Assembly (NCBI RefSeq): GCF_002735705.1
Contig: NZ_PDZL01000010.1
Coordinates: forward strand, 124,001-188,000
Source of the DNA: Janthinobacterium sp. BJB426
GTDB taxonomy: Bacteria > Pseudomonadota > Gammaproteobacteria > Burkholderiales > Burkholderiaceae_D
DNA length: 64,000 bases
Reading direction: 5' to 3'
The notes beneath the pieces are model-generated. The model saw only the letters and a program-made list of their open reading frames with translations, was not told the origin of the DNA and made no database searches. Below, piece by piece: positions 25,643 through 34,370 of this stretch. Position 1 is the stretch's first letter, and each line of letters starts with the position of its first letter. Made by a program: the position numbers and the translations under genes.

Positions 25643-26533
25643 TCACTTTTGCAGATGTTCCACCGCCAGCTGGCGCAGCAGGGGCAGGGCTGCATGGCCG
25701 TGCTCTTCCCGCCAGGCAAGGCCGATGCCGGCCGCCAATTCCTTTCCCTCCACCAATGGCCGGTAGGCCACGCCAGCCAGGCGCAGCGCGCGGAAGGAGT
25801 CGGCCAGCAGGGCCATGCCCTTGCCGGCCGCCACATCGCCGAGCAGCACATGATGGTCGGGCGCTTCGCGCAGGAGGACGGGGGCGAAGCCATGCCGGCG
25901 AAATACTTGCTGGCAATGGTCGAAAAAGGCAGGCTGGCGCGCCCGTTCGAACCAGTAGACGGATTCCTGGGCGATATCGGCCAAGCTGAGCTTGCGCTTT
26001 TTCGCCAGCCGGTGCCCGGCGGGCAGGGCCAGCATCATGGGCTGGCGCGCCAGCGGCTGCACGGCCAGTTCGAACGTGGCGCTGGGTAGCGCGAGCAGGG
26101 CCGCATCGAGCTGGCCCTTGCGCACGGCCGCGACCAGGCGCGGCGAGGGAGCGGACGTCAGTTCCAGGCGCACATCGTGTAGCTGCTCTTCCAGCGCCGC
26201 CAGCAGCGGGCGGAACAGGCCGGCCGCCACGGAACTTGTCAAGCCCAGGCGCAGGCGCGCGGGCGCGCTGTCTTGCCGCAGCGACGCTTGCGCCATCTCC
26301 AGCAAATCGAGGATGTGCAAGGCCTGTGGCAGCAGGGTGCGTCCCGCTTGCGTCAAGGCCACGCCCTGCGTGTCGCGCTCGAAAAGGCGCGCGCCCAGCC
26401 GCTCTTCCAGCACCTTGATGGCGCGCGACAGGGGCGGCTGGGTCATGTGCAACTGCTCCGCCGCCTGGCGGAAATTCAGGCAGCGGGCGACGGCGCAAAA
26501 CAGTGTCAGGGCATGGGTATCGAGGACTCTCAT
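25643..26533 (-). CDS. LysR-family transcriptional regulator (296 aa)
   Basis: N-terminal winged helix-turn-helix (FCAVARCLNFRQAAEQLHMTQPPLSRAIKVLEERLG, read across residues 12-47) followed by a periplasmic-binding-protein-like effector domain (about 90-290). The TQPPLSR recognition helix is standard for the family. It is divergent from an aldo/keto reductase, and an inverted repeat of LysR-box form overlaps its start codon, so it most likely regulates itself and the reductase. The effector is unknown. Confidence 0.93.
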   Translation of the reverse strand: MRVLDTHALTLFCAVARCLNFRQAAEQLHMTQPPLSRAIKVLEERLGARLFERDTQGVALTQAGRTLLPQALHILDLLEMAQASLRQDSAPARLRLGLTSSVAAGLFRPLLAALEEQLHDVRLELTSAPSPRLVAAVRKGQLDAALLALPSATFELAVQPLARQPMMLALPAGHRLAKKRKLSLADIAQESVYWFERARQPAFFDHCQQVFRRHGFAPVLLREAPDHHVLLGDVAAGKGMALLADSFRALRLAGVAYRPLVEGKELAAGIGLAWREEHGHAALPLLRQLAVEHLQK

Positions 26534-26546
26534 ACCAGAAAGGTAT
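26532..26546. promoter_or_regulatory. Candidate LysR-type box (T-N11-A palindrome)
   Basis: ATACC-N5-GGTAT is a perfect interrupted palindrome with the T-N11-A spacing typical of LysR-family binding sites. It overlaps the start codon of the lysR gene and lies about 80 bp from the divergent aldo/keto reductase start. Confidence 0.55.
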
Positions 26547-26624
26547 CACGAAATCGCGCATTCCCCCGCCAGCCGGCGCGGCCTAGACTGGCCGCATTGA
26601 CATCAACGATTGAGGGAGATCAAC

Positions 26625-27611
26625 ATGCAACAACGACGGATCGGCAATAGCGGCTTGACCAGCTCGGCACTGGGCCTGGGCTGCATGGGCATGTCGGAAT
26701 TTTATGGCGCTACGGACGAGGCGCAATCCTTGGTCACCCTGGAAGCGGCCCTGGCGGCGGGCGTGACCCTGTTCGACACGGCCGACGCCTACGGTTTTGG
26801 CCACAACGAGCAATTGCTGGGACGTTTTTTGAGCAGCCATCGCGGTCAGGCCCTGGTCGCCACCAAGTGCGGTCTGGCGCGCGCGGCGGGCAGCTATGCG
26901 CGCCGCGTCGACAATTCCCCCGCCACCATCCGCCAGGCGTGCGAAGCGTCGCTGACGCGCCTGGGCGTGGAGAGCATCGACCTGTTCTATCTGCACCGCC
27001 TGAACCTGGAGACGCCACTGGAAGAATCGATGGGCGCGCTGGCGCAACTGCGGCAAGAGGGCAAGATCCGCGCCGTCGGCCTGTGCGAAGTGAGCGCCGC
27101 CACCTTGCGGCGCGCGGCGGCGATCTGCCCGGTGGCGGCCGTGCAGAGTGAATACTCGCTGTGGACGCGCGAGCCGGAGCAGGGCGTGCTGGCCGCCTGC
27201 CGCGACGTGGGCGCCAGTTTCTTTGCCTACAGCCCGTTGGGCCGGGGATTTTTGACGGGCGCCATTGCCGATGCGGCCAGTCTCGACGCGGGCGACTTTC
27301 GCCAGTTCAATCCCCGCTTCGCTACCGATAACCTGGCGCGCAACCAGGCCATCGTCGCGCAGGTCAGGGATATTGCGCGCGCAAAAGGCTGCACGCCGGC
27401 CCAGCTGGCGCTGGCCTGGCTGCTGGCGCAAGGCGACGACGTCATTCCCATCCCCGGCACCAAGCGCATTGCGTATCTGCACGACAACCTCGGCGCGCTG
27501 ACCGTGCGGCTGGACGGTGCCGAACTGGCGGCGATGAACGCGGCCTTTCCCTTGGGCATGGCGGCGGGCGCGCGTTATACGGAGGAGGGCATGAAGGGCG
27601 TGGATGCCTGA
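26625..27611 (+). CDS. Aldo/keto reductase (328 aa)
   Basis: NADPH-dependent oxidoreductase with a TIM-barrel fold. The catalytic tetrad is visible: Asp and Tyr in FDTADAYGFG, Lys in VATKCG, His in YLHRLN. The C-terminal cofactor-binding region IPIPGTKRIAYLHDNL marks the YajO/AKR13-like branch that acts on small aldehydes or ketones. GGGAG precedes the ATG at 26625. It is divergent from a LysR regulator that likely controls it. The physiological substrate cannot be read from sequence. Confidence 0.92.
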   Translation: MQQRRIGNSGLTSSALGLGCMGMSEFYGATDEAQSLVTLEAALAAGVTLFDTADAYGFGHNEQLLGRFLSSHRGQALVATKCGLARAAGSYARRVDNSPATIRQACEASLTRLGVESIDLFYLHRLNLETPLEESMGALAQLRQEGKIRAVGLCEVSAATLRRAAAICPVAAVQSEYSLWTREPEQGVLAACRDVGASFFAYSPLGRGFLTGAIADAASLDAGDFRQFNPRFATDNLARNQAIVAQVRDIARAKGCTPAQLALAWLLAQGDDVIPIPGTKRIAYLHDNLGALTVRLDGAELAAMNAAFPLGMAAGARYTEEGMKGVDA

Positions 27612-27742
27612 AAAAAGACGCGTGAGTGTACGCCAGCGTACCTAACTGAAGCTTTTCCTGCGGGATAATCGGCGACGATCTGCTAGCATTTGGCAGTGAC
27701 TACGCGGTGCGTATTGCACCGCGTTCAATGGTCAGGTATCCG

Positions 27743-28576
27743 ATGAGGTGGATGTTGTTAGAGGACGATATTTTCGATATAGAACTGAAATTGTTGCTTG
27801 AGGGAATCTTGTTGAGATATCAGCACGATTTCCGCGATTATTCGGTGGCGTCGCTGCGCCGGCGCATGCGCCAGGCCATGGAGCGCTTCGGCTGCGCCAG
27901 CCTGTCGCAATTGCAGGACCGCATCTTGCACGAGCCAGCCATGTTCGCGCAGATGTTGCAGTTTTTCACGGTGCAAGTGAGCGAGATGTTCCGCGATCCC
28001 GCCTATTTCCGCGCCTTGCGCGAAAAAGTCTTGCCCATCCTGCATACCTATCCTTCCATCAAGATCTGGGTGGCGGGCTGCAGCAGCGGCGAAGAGGTGT
28101 GGTCGCTGGCCATCTTGCTGGAAGAGGAAGGCTTGCTTGAACGCAGCATGATTTACGCGACGGACATCAACGTGGAAGCGCTGGCCGCCGCCGAAGCGGG
28201 CATCTATCCAGTCGAGCGCATCGCCCAGTTCAGCGAGAATTACCAGTTGGCGGGCGGCAAGCGTTCGCTGTCCGACTATTACACGGCCGCCTACAAGGGC
28301 GCCATCTTTGAGCGGCGCTTGCGGCGCCAGTTCGTCTTCGCCGACCACAGCCTGGCGACGGACAGCGTGTTTTCGGAGGTGCATATGGTTTCCTGCCGTA
28401 ACGTCATGATTTACTTCAATAAAGACTTGCAAGACCGCAGCCTGGGCCTGTTCCACGAAGCGCTGGTGAACCGGGGCTTCCTGGGCCTGGGCATGAAGGA
28501 AAGCCTGCATTTCAGCCGCCATGCGGCCAGCTTCAACGAGCTGAGCCCGGCTGAACGTATCTTCCAGCGTGCCTGA
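27743..28576 (+). CDS. cheR: CheR-family protein-glutamate methyltransferase (about 277 aa)
   Basis: Transfers methyl from SAM to glutamates of a receptor or signalling partner. The N-terminal helical domain contains FRDYSVASLRRRMRQAM. The SAM site is IWVAGCSSGEEVWSLAILL (about 115-133), then IYATDIN, and VSCRNVMIYFNKDLQ near the C-terminus. The exact start is uncertain: ATG codons at 27728, 27743 and 27752 all keep the frame, and I chose 27743 because AGG lies about 7 bases upstream. It overlaps or abuts the cheB-type gene, so the pair is co-translated. No receptor gene is adjacent, suggesting a role in a kinase network rather than classical chemotaxis. Confidence 0.88.
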   Translation: MRWMLLEDDIFDIELKLLLEGILLRYQHDFRDYSVASLRRRMRQAMERFGCASLSQLQDRILHEPAMFAQMLQFFTVQVSEMFRDPAYFRALREKVLPILHTYPSIKIWVAGCSSGEEVWSLAILLEEEGLLERSMIYATDINVEALAAAEAGIYPVERIAQFSENYQLAGGKRSLSDYYTAAYKGAIFERRLRRQFVFADHSLATDSVFSEVHMVSCRNVMIYFNKDLQDRSLGLFHEALVNRGFLGLGMKESLHFSRHAASFNELSPAERIFQRA

Positions 28577-28577
28577 C

Positions 28578-29186
28578 ATGCTGCCGACCTGCGACGTGGC
28601 GCCGCCGCCTGCCGGCCTGCGCCTGATCGCCATCGGCGCCTCGGCTGGCGGCGTGGAAGCGCTGGGCATCGTGCTGCGCGCCTTGCCCGCCACCTGCCGC
28701 GCCGCCGTGGTGGTGGTGCTGCACCTGGCGCCGGGCCGCTCAAGCCAGTTGCCGCATCTGTATGCGGCACGCTGCGCGCTGCCCTTGCGCGAAGCGCAGG
28801 ACAAGGAGCCCTTGCAGGGTGGCACCGTGTATTTCGCGCCACCTGATTACCACCTGCAAGTCGAACCCGATGGCTGTTTTTCCCTGTCGCAGGAAGCACC
28901 CGTGTATTTTTCGCGCCCGTCCATCGATGTCTTGCTGGAAACAGCAGCGTACGCCTACCGGCGCGCCATGCTGGCCATTATCCTGACAGGTGCCTCGGCC
29001 GATGGCGCGGCGGGCCTGGCGCGCGTGCGGCAGCTGGGAGGCGGTGCCTGGGTGCAAGATCCGCAGCGGGCCAGTTGTGGCATCATGCCGGCCGCCGCGC
29101 TCAAGCGGGCCGGCGCCGACCGCGTGCTCGATTTGCCGCAGATGGCTGCCAGCCTGGCATTTCTCGGCGATGACGAACGCAAGTGA
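28578..29186 (+). CDS. cheB: CheB-type methylesterase domain protein (about 202 aa)
   Basis: Removes methyl groups from receptor glutamates. The protein is only the CheB catalytic domain: catalytic Ser in IGASAGGVEAL, His in VVLHLAPGRSSQLP and Asp in LTGASADGAAGL are all present. The receiver domain of classical CheB is missing, so its activity is not controlled by phosphorylation in cis. It starts one base after the cheR stop, with an alternative GTG at 28569 that would overlap cheR. Together with cheR and the two following kinase genes it forms one signalling cluster. Confidence 0.9.
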   Translation: MLPTCDVAPPPAGLRLIAIGASAGGVEALGIVLRALPATCRAAVVVVLHLAPGRSSQLPHLYAARCALPLREAQDKEPLQGGTVYFAPPDYHLQVEPDGCFSLSQEAPVYFSRPSIDVLLETAAYAYRRAMLAIILTGASADGAAGLARVRQLGGGAWVQDPQRASCGIMPAAALKRAGADRVLDLPQMAASLAFLGDDERK

Positions 29187-29292
29187 ATGGGAATAGTGCA
29201 GTGCGTGTAATATATGTGAGAATTGAAACAATGTTTATGTCCATATCGAAACACGATGGCATCTTGCCGTTGCGATGCCTGAAGACTGATCC

Positions 29293-30417
29293 GTGACCGC
29301 CCCTATCCATATTCTCGTCGTTGACGACATCGCGCAAAACCTGGTCGCCGCCGAAGCCGTGCTGGCACGGCCCGGTATTGTCATCCTGAAGGCAAGCTCG
29401 GGCGCGCAAGCGCTGGAATTGCTGTTGACGCACGAGGTCGCAGTGGCCCTGATCGACGTGCAAATGCCCCAGATGGATGGTTTTGAACTGGCCGAGCTGA
29501 TACGCGGCAGCGAACGCACGCGCAGCATTCCCCTGATTTTCCTCACGGCGGCGTCGCGCGAACCGAGCTACAGTTTCCGTGGCTACGAGGCGGGCGCCGT
29601 CGATTTCCTGTACAAGCCCATCGACGTGAAGGCATTGCAAAGCAAGGTCGCCGTGCTGGTCCAGTTGTACCAGCAGAAACGCGAATTGTCGGCTCAGCTC
29701 GACGAGCTCAAGCATGCCCTGCACCTGAATGAACTGTTCACGGCCGTGCTGGGCCACGACTTGCGCACACCCCTGTCGGTGGTGATGAACGGTGCCATGC
29801 TGTTGCCGATGATGAGCGACCACCCGAAGGTGATCGTCACGGCGCAGCGCATCGAAAGCAGCGCCAAGCGCATGGCGCGCATGGTCGACCAGTTGCTGGA
29901 CCTGGCGCGCATCCGTTCCGGCACGATGGAGTTGCGCAGCAGCACGCACGACTACCTGGCACTGGCGCGCGCCATTGTCGAGGAATTCGAGACGGCTGGC
30001 CAGGTCCCGCGGGTCGAAGTCAGCAGTGTGGGCGAGCTGCGCGGGCAATGCGATGCGGGCTTGCTGTCGCAAGTCATCTCGAATCTGTTATGCAATGCCC
30101 TCACACATGGCGAGGCGGGCACGCCGGTGCAGCTTGCCCTCGATGGACGGGCCGCGGACAGCATTGAGTTGCGCATCGCCAATCGCGGCGTCATCCCCGC
30201 CGCCTTGCTGCCGACCCTGTTCGAGCCGTTCCAGCAGGCGGGCGAAAAGCGCAGGACGGGGCAGGGTCTGGGGCTGGGCCTGTACACGGTGAATATGTTC
30301 GTCAAGGCCCACGGCGGCACGGTCGAGCTCAGTTCGACGGCCACGCAGGGCACGCTGGCGACCGTGCGCATCCCGCGCCAGTGCCAGGTGCGCGTGCAAG
30401 CGGGACTGGCCACATGA
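29293..30417 (+). CDS. Receiver-histidine kinase fusion (374 aa)
   Basis: Soluble two-component protein: an N-terminal receiver domain (phosphoacceptor Asp55 in ALIDVQMPQMDG, Lys in LYKPID) is joined by a coiled segment to a HisKA domain (His155 in LGHDLRTPLS) and an ATPase domain (SNLLCNALTHGE; GQGLGLGLYTV). This order suggests a kinase whose activity is gated by phosphorylation of its own receiver. The start is a GTG at 29293, giving MTAPIHILVVDD. Its stop overlaps the ATG of the next kinase (ATGA), so both are made from one message. Confidence 0.92.
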   Translation: MTAPIHILVVDDIAQNLVAAEAVLARPGIVILKASSGAQALELLLTHEVAVALIDVQMPQMDGFELAELIRGSERTRSIPLIFLTAASREPSYSFRGYEAGAVDFLYKPIDVKALQSKVAVLVQLYQQKRELSAQLDELKHALHLNELFTAVLGHDLRTPLSVVMNGAMLLPMMSDHPKVIVTAQRIESSAKRMARMVDQLLDLARIRSGTMELRSSTHDYLALARAIVEEFETAGQVPRVEVSSVGELRGQCDAGLLSQVISNLLCNALTHGEAGTPVQLALDGRAADSIELRIANRGVIPAALLPTLFEPFQQAGEKRRTGQGLGLGLYTVNMFVKAHGGTVELSSTATQGTLATVRIPRQCQVRVQAGLAT

Positions 30418-33400
30418 GCGCGCCAGCCTGGCCGCGCGGCGGCGGCCGCATGGGCGAGCTGGTGCGCCAGCGCGACTGGTCCGCCACCAGCCTGGGCGCC
30501 CTCGATGGCTGGCCGGCCAATTTGCGCACCAGCGTCGACATCGTCCTCAATTCGCCGATGGCGATGGTGCTGATGTGGGGGCCGCAGCACGTGATGATTT
30601 ACAACGACGACTACATCCAGATCGCCGGGGCGCGCCATCCGGCGGCGCTGGGCGCTACGGTGCCGGCCGTCTGGCCCGAAATCTGGGACTGGAACGCGCG
30701 CATCCTCGAAGCGGGATTGCGCGGCGAGACCCAGGTGCACCGCGAATGCTGTCTGCCGCTGTTGCGCGACGGACAGCGCGCGGATGTCTGTTTCGACCTG
30801 TATTACGCTCCCGTGCATGGCGCCGGCGGCCAGGTGGATGGCGTGCTGTGCACGGCGCTGGAATTGACGGCGCGCATGGAGGAGGGGCGTCAGCTGAAGC
30901 TGGCCACGGCCGAACTGGGCGAACTCAACACCACCTTGCAAGCCGAGAGCGAGGCCGTGCGCGCGGCCAACCGCCGCCTGGGCGAGGAACGCGCGCTGTT
31001 GCGTGCCCTGTTCCAGCAGGCGCCCAGCTTCATGGCCATGCTGCGCGGACCGCGGCACGTGTTCGAATTGGCGAATGAGCATTATCTGCGCCTGGTAGGG
31101 CACCGCGATCTGCTGGGCAAGACAGTCGAAGTAGCCTTGCCCGAAGTTAAGGAACAAGGCTTCATCGCGCTGCTGGATCAGGTCTACCGCACGGGCGAAC
31201 CTTACGAGGGGCGCCAGGTCAAAGTGGATTTGCAGACGGCGGATGGGCAGACGGGCCAGCGCCAGATCGATTTCGTCTACCAACCCATCAAGGATGACGA
31301 GGGCGTGGTCACGGGCATCCTCGTCGAAGGCATCGACGTTACCGAGCGCATGGAAGGCGAGGAGCGTTTGCGTCTGGCCCAGCAGGCCGGTGGCATTGGC
31401 ACCTTCGAATGGTTCCCCGAGACGGGCGCGATGCTGGTATCGCCCACCTTCCGCCGCCTGTGGGGCATTGCCGACGAGGTGGAGGTGACGGAACGCCTGC
31501 TGGTGAGCCTGGTCGATGCGCGCGACCAGCAAAAGGTCGGGCCGAGCAAGCTGGACCTGACGCCCAATCCCCTCGAATACGTGGAATACCGCATCCGCCG
31601 TCCCGCCGATGGCGCGCTGCGGTGGATCGCGCGCCAGGGCGAGGTGGTGGCGGGCCGCGTACCGGGCCAGCGCCGCTACGTGGGCGTGTCGTTCGACGTG
31701 ACGGAGCGGCGCCAGATCGAGGATGAACTCAACGCCAGCCAGGAGCGCATGGCCGCCATTTTCGGCCAGGCTTCGGTGGGTTTGTCCGAGCTGGGCCTCG
31801 ATGGCCGTTTCCAGCGCGTCAATGGCGCCCTGTGCCGCATGCTGGGGCGTTCCGCCGAAGAATTGCTGAGCCTGAACATGAACGACATCATGCATCCGGC
31901 GGATGTGCCCGGCAACGGCGTGCTGTTCCAGCGCCTGGTGGAAACGGGCGAGTCGTTCTCGCTGGAAAAGCGCTACCTGAAGCCCGATGGCTCGCAAGTG
32001 TGGGTGTCGAGCAATGTCAGTCGCCTGGTCGATGAGCAGGGTCATACGCGTTCCTTGATCGCTGTCAAGACGGACATCACGGACCGGCGCCGCGTGGAAA
32101 AAGCGCTGCATGAATTGAACGAAACGCTGGAACACCGGGTCGAACAGGAAGTCAACGAGCGCACCAAGGCCGAGGACGCCTTGCGCCAGGCGCAAAAGAT
32201 GGAAGCCGTGGGCCAGCTGACGGGTGGCATCGCGCACGATTTTAATAATGTGCTGCAAATCATTTCCGGCAATTTGCATTTGTTGCAGCACCTGGCGGGC
32301 ACGGATGGCCTCATGCGCCAGCGCCTGGACACGGCGATCGCTGCCGTCGAGCGGGGCGCCAAGCTGTCGTCGCACCTGCTGGCGTTTGCGCGGCGCCAGC
32401 CGCTGCAACCGGTGGTGGCCGACCTGGCGCGCGTGGTGCGCAACATGGATGCGCTGCTGCGGCGCGCCCTGGGTGAAGCGATCGACATCGTGCTGGTGGG
32501 CGGCGGCGGACTGTGGAATACCCTGGTCGACCGCAGCCAGATCGAGAACGTCATCCTCAACCTGGCCATCAATGCGCGCGATGCCATGGATGGCGTGGGC
32601 AAGCTGACCATCGAGCTGGGCAACGTCGTGCTCGACGAACAGTATGTGCACAATCTGGTCGACGTGCCGGCCGGCCAGTACGTGATGCTGTCAGTGACCG
32701 ATACGGGCCGGGGCATGAGCGGCCCCGTGCTGCAGCGGGCCTTCGAGCCGTTCTTCACGACCAAGCCGGAAGGCGCGGGCACGGGCCTGGGCTTGTCGAT
32801 GGCGTACGGCTTTGTCACGCAAAGCCGCGGCCATATCCGCATCTACAGTGAACCTGGCGTGGGCACGGGAGTCAAAATCTATTTGCCCCGTTCCCTGATG
32901 GCGGAAGCGGACGAGGAACTGGAATTGAGCGGCGTCGTCACGGGCGGCACGGAAACCGTGCTGGTGGTGGAAGATGACGTGGGCGTGCGCACCACTGTGG
33001 TCGATATGCTCGGTGCGCTCGGTTACCAGGTGCTCAAGGCCGAGGATGGAGAAAGCGCGCTGGCTGTGCTGCACAGCGGTGCGCAGATAGACTTGCTGTT
33101 TACGGACGTGATCATGCCCGGTCCCGTCAGCAGCACGGAGATGGCGCGTCAGGCGCGCGAATTGCAGCCTGATATCGCCGTCTTGTTTACTTCGGGCTAC
33201 GCACAGGATGTCATCGTGCACGAAGGCAGGCTCGACGCGGGCGTGGAATTGCTCAGCAAGCCATACCGGCGCGAAGAGCTGGCGCGCAAGCTGCGCCATG
33301 TGCTGGCCAACCGTCAGCAACAAATGCGTGCGCGCCAGTTTGAACGGTCCGGTGCGCCGGTGGCCGGCACGCTGGCAAGCGGCAGCACGGCGGCCAGCCT

Positions 33401-33812
33401 GTTGGGGGGCGGCACGCCGGGGCTGGACTTGACGGGGCATGCGCCAACACCGCAGGGGGACATGCCGACATCCATGAAGATACTCGTGGTGGAAGACAAT
33501 CTCGATTCCCAGCTGATGGTATGCGAACTGGTGGGCATGCTGGGCCACACGGTGAGCGGCGTGTCCGATGGCGAGGCGGCGTGGGAATTGCTCAACGAGC
33601 AAGACTTCGATATCCTGTTTACGGATGTCAGCCTGCCCGGCATGTCCGGCATCGCGCTGGCGCGCATGGTGCTGCGCGAGAAACCGGACATGCGCATCAT
33701 CTTTTCCACCGGCTATGGCAAGGAATCGATGGATGAGCTGGGCTTTTCCGCCAGCGTCTTGCGCAAGCCCTATGATTTGATGGAGTTGCAAGCGGCACTT
33801 GACCAACCCTGA
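30414..33812 (+). CDS. Multi-PAS hybrid histidine kinase with two receivers (1132 aa)
   Basis: Large soluble sensor kinase. An N-terminal PAS/GAF-like region (about 15-170) is followed by three PAS domains up to about residue 570. The HisKA box TGGIAHDFNNVLQ carries His608, and the ATPase has NLAINARDAM and GTGLGLSMAYGF. Two receiver domains follow: LLFTDVIMPGP (first) and ILFTDVSLPGMSG (second), separated by a low-complexity linker. No membrane helix is visible, so it senses an intracellular signal. A four-base overlap couples it to the preceding kinase. With two receivers it may run a phosphorelay or act as a sink; the output regulator is not encoded next to it. Confidence 0.92.
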   Translation: MSAPAWPRGGGRMGELVRQRDWSATSLGALDGWPANLRTSVDIVLNSPMAMVLMWGPQHVMIYNDDYIQIAGARHPAALGATVPAVWPEIWDWNARILEAGLRGETQVHRECCLPLLRDGQRADVCFDLYYAPVHGAGGQVDGVLCTALELTARMEEGRQLKLATAELGELNTTLQAESEAVRAANRRLGEERALLRALFQQAPSFMAMLRGPRHVFELANEHYLRLVGHRDLLGKTVEVALPEVKEQGFIALLDQVYRTGEPYEGRQVKVDLQTADGQTGQRQIDFVYQPIKDDEGVVTGILVEGIDVTERMEGEERLRLAQQAGGIGTFEWFPETGAMLVSPTFRRLWGIADEVEVTERLLVSLVDARDQQKVGPSKLDLTPNPLEYVEYRIRRPADGALRWIARQGEVVAGRVPGQRRYVGVSFDVTERRQIEDELNASQERMAAIFGQASVGLSELGLDGRFQRVNGALCRMLGRSAEELLSLNMNDIMHPADVPGNGVLFQRLVETGESFSLEKRYLKPDGSQVWVSSNVSRLVDEQGHTRSLIAVKTDITDRRRVEKALHELNETLEHRVEQEVNERTKAEDALRQAQKMEAVGQLTGGIAHDFNNVLQIISGNLHLLQHLAGTDGLMRQRLDTAIAAVERGAKLSSHLLAFARRQPLQPVVADLARVVRNMDALLRRALGEAIDIVLVGGGGLWNTLVDRSQIENVILNLAINARDAMDGVGKLTIELGNVVLDEQYVHNLVDVPAGQYVMLSVTDTGRGMSGPVLQRAFEPFFTTKPEGAGTGLGLSMAYGFVTQSRGHIRIYSEPGVGTGVKIYLPRSLMAEADEELELSGVVTGGTETVLVVEDDVGVRTTVVDMLGALGYQVLKAEDGESALAVLHSGAQIDLLFTDVIMPGPVSSTEMARQARELQPDIAVLFTSGYAQDVIVHEGRLDAGVELLSKPYRREELARKLRHVLANRQQQMRARQFERSGAPVAGTLASGSTAASLLGGGTPGLDLTGHAPTPQGDMPTSMKILVVEDNLDSQLMVCELVGMLGHTVSGVSDGEAAWELLNEQDFDILFTDVSLPGMSGIALARMVLREKPDMRIIFSTGYGKESMDELGFSASVLRKPYDLMELQAALDQP

Positions 33813-33860
33813 CGGGCATGCGCCGGCACGGCTTGCCTGTCTCACCCGCAGAGGTAAGAC

Positions 33861-34259
33861 ATGACCCCTGAACTGACGATGCTGGCCTGTACTTTGGTAC
33901 TGGCGCTGGTGCAAATCCTGCTGCCCGCGCTGTTTCGCACGCGCGAGACAGGCACGGCCTATAACGTGAGCGCGCGCGACGGCGACGGGCCGCCCGTCGG
34001 CAAGATCACGGGCCGCTTGCGGCGGGCCCAGGCGAACCTGTTCGAAACCCTGCCCCTGTTCGCCGCCGCCGTGCTGATCGCCCACGTGACGGCGCAGGAA
34101 AGCGCGCTGACACTGTACGGTGCCGCCCTGTACCTGGCCGCGCGCGTGCTGTATTTACCGCTGTACGCGTTCGGCGTGCCCGTCGTGCGTACGCTCGTGT
34201 GGTGCGTGTCGATTGCCGGCTTGCTGATGCTGTTCTGGGCCATCCTCTTTACTTCCTGA
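33861..34259 (+). CDS. MAPEG-family membrane protein (132 aa)
   Basis: Small four-helix inner-membrane protein of the MAPEG superfamily (membrane-associated proteins in eicosanoid and glutathione metabolism). The motif RLRRAQANLFETLPLFAAAVLIAH (about 49-72, here quoted only as landmark RAQANLFE) is diagnostic. AGAGGT precedes the ATG. In bacteria these are often glutathione-transferase-like but most remain uncharacterised. Confidence 0.85.
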   Translation: MTPELTMLACTLVLALVQILLPALFRTRETGTAYNVSARDGDGPPVGKITGRLRRAQANLFETLPLFAAAVLIAHVTAQESALTLYGAALYLAARVLYLPLYAFGVPVVRTLVWCVSIAGLLMLFWAILFTS

Positions 34260-34313
34260 AGTCCTACGCCGGCTGTGGCGCCCGTCCTATGGCGGTGCGC
34301 GAGGCCCGGCCGT

Positions 34314-34357
34314 AAAGTAACTGCACCTTGGCGCAGGGGCGCCGGCAGTGTTACTTT
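34314..34357 (+). other. Long inverted repeat upstream of recQ
   Basis: Outer arms of 8 bp (34314-34321 and 34350-34357) pair perfectly, a 3-bp helix follows across a 2-nt bulge, and an inner perfect 5-bp stem (34330-34334 with 34339-34343) closes the structure. It ends 13 bases before the recQ start, so it would lie in the recQ leader. There is no T-run, so a terminator for the MAPEG gene is less likely than an RNA or protein-binding element. Confidence 0.5.
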
Positions 34358-34370
34358 CGGGACGGCAACA

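Noticed and set aside
29952..32651. Long minus-strand frame opposite the kinases
   Set aside because: It crosses two real genes with clear kinase motifs and has no family signature.
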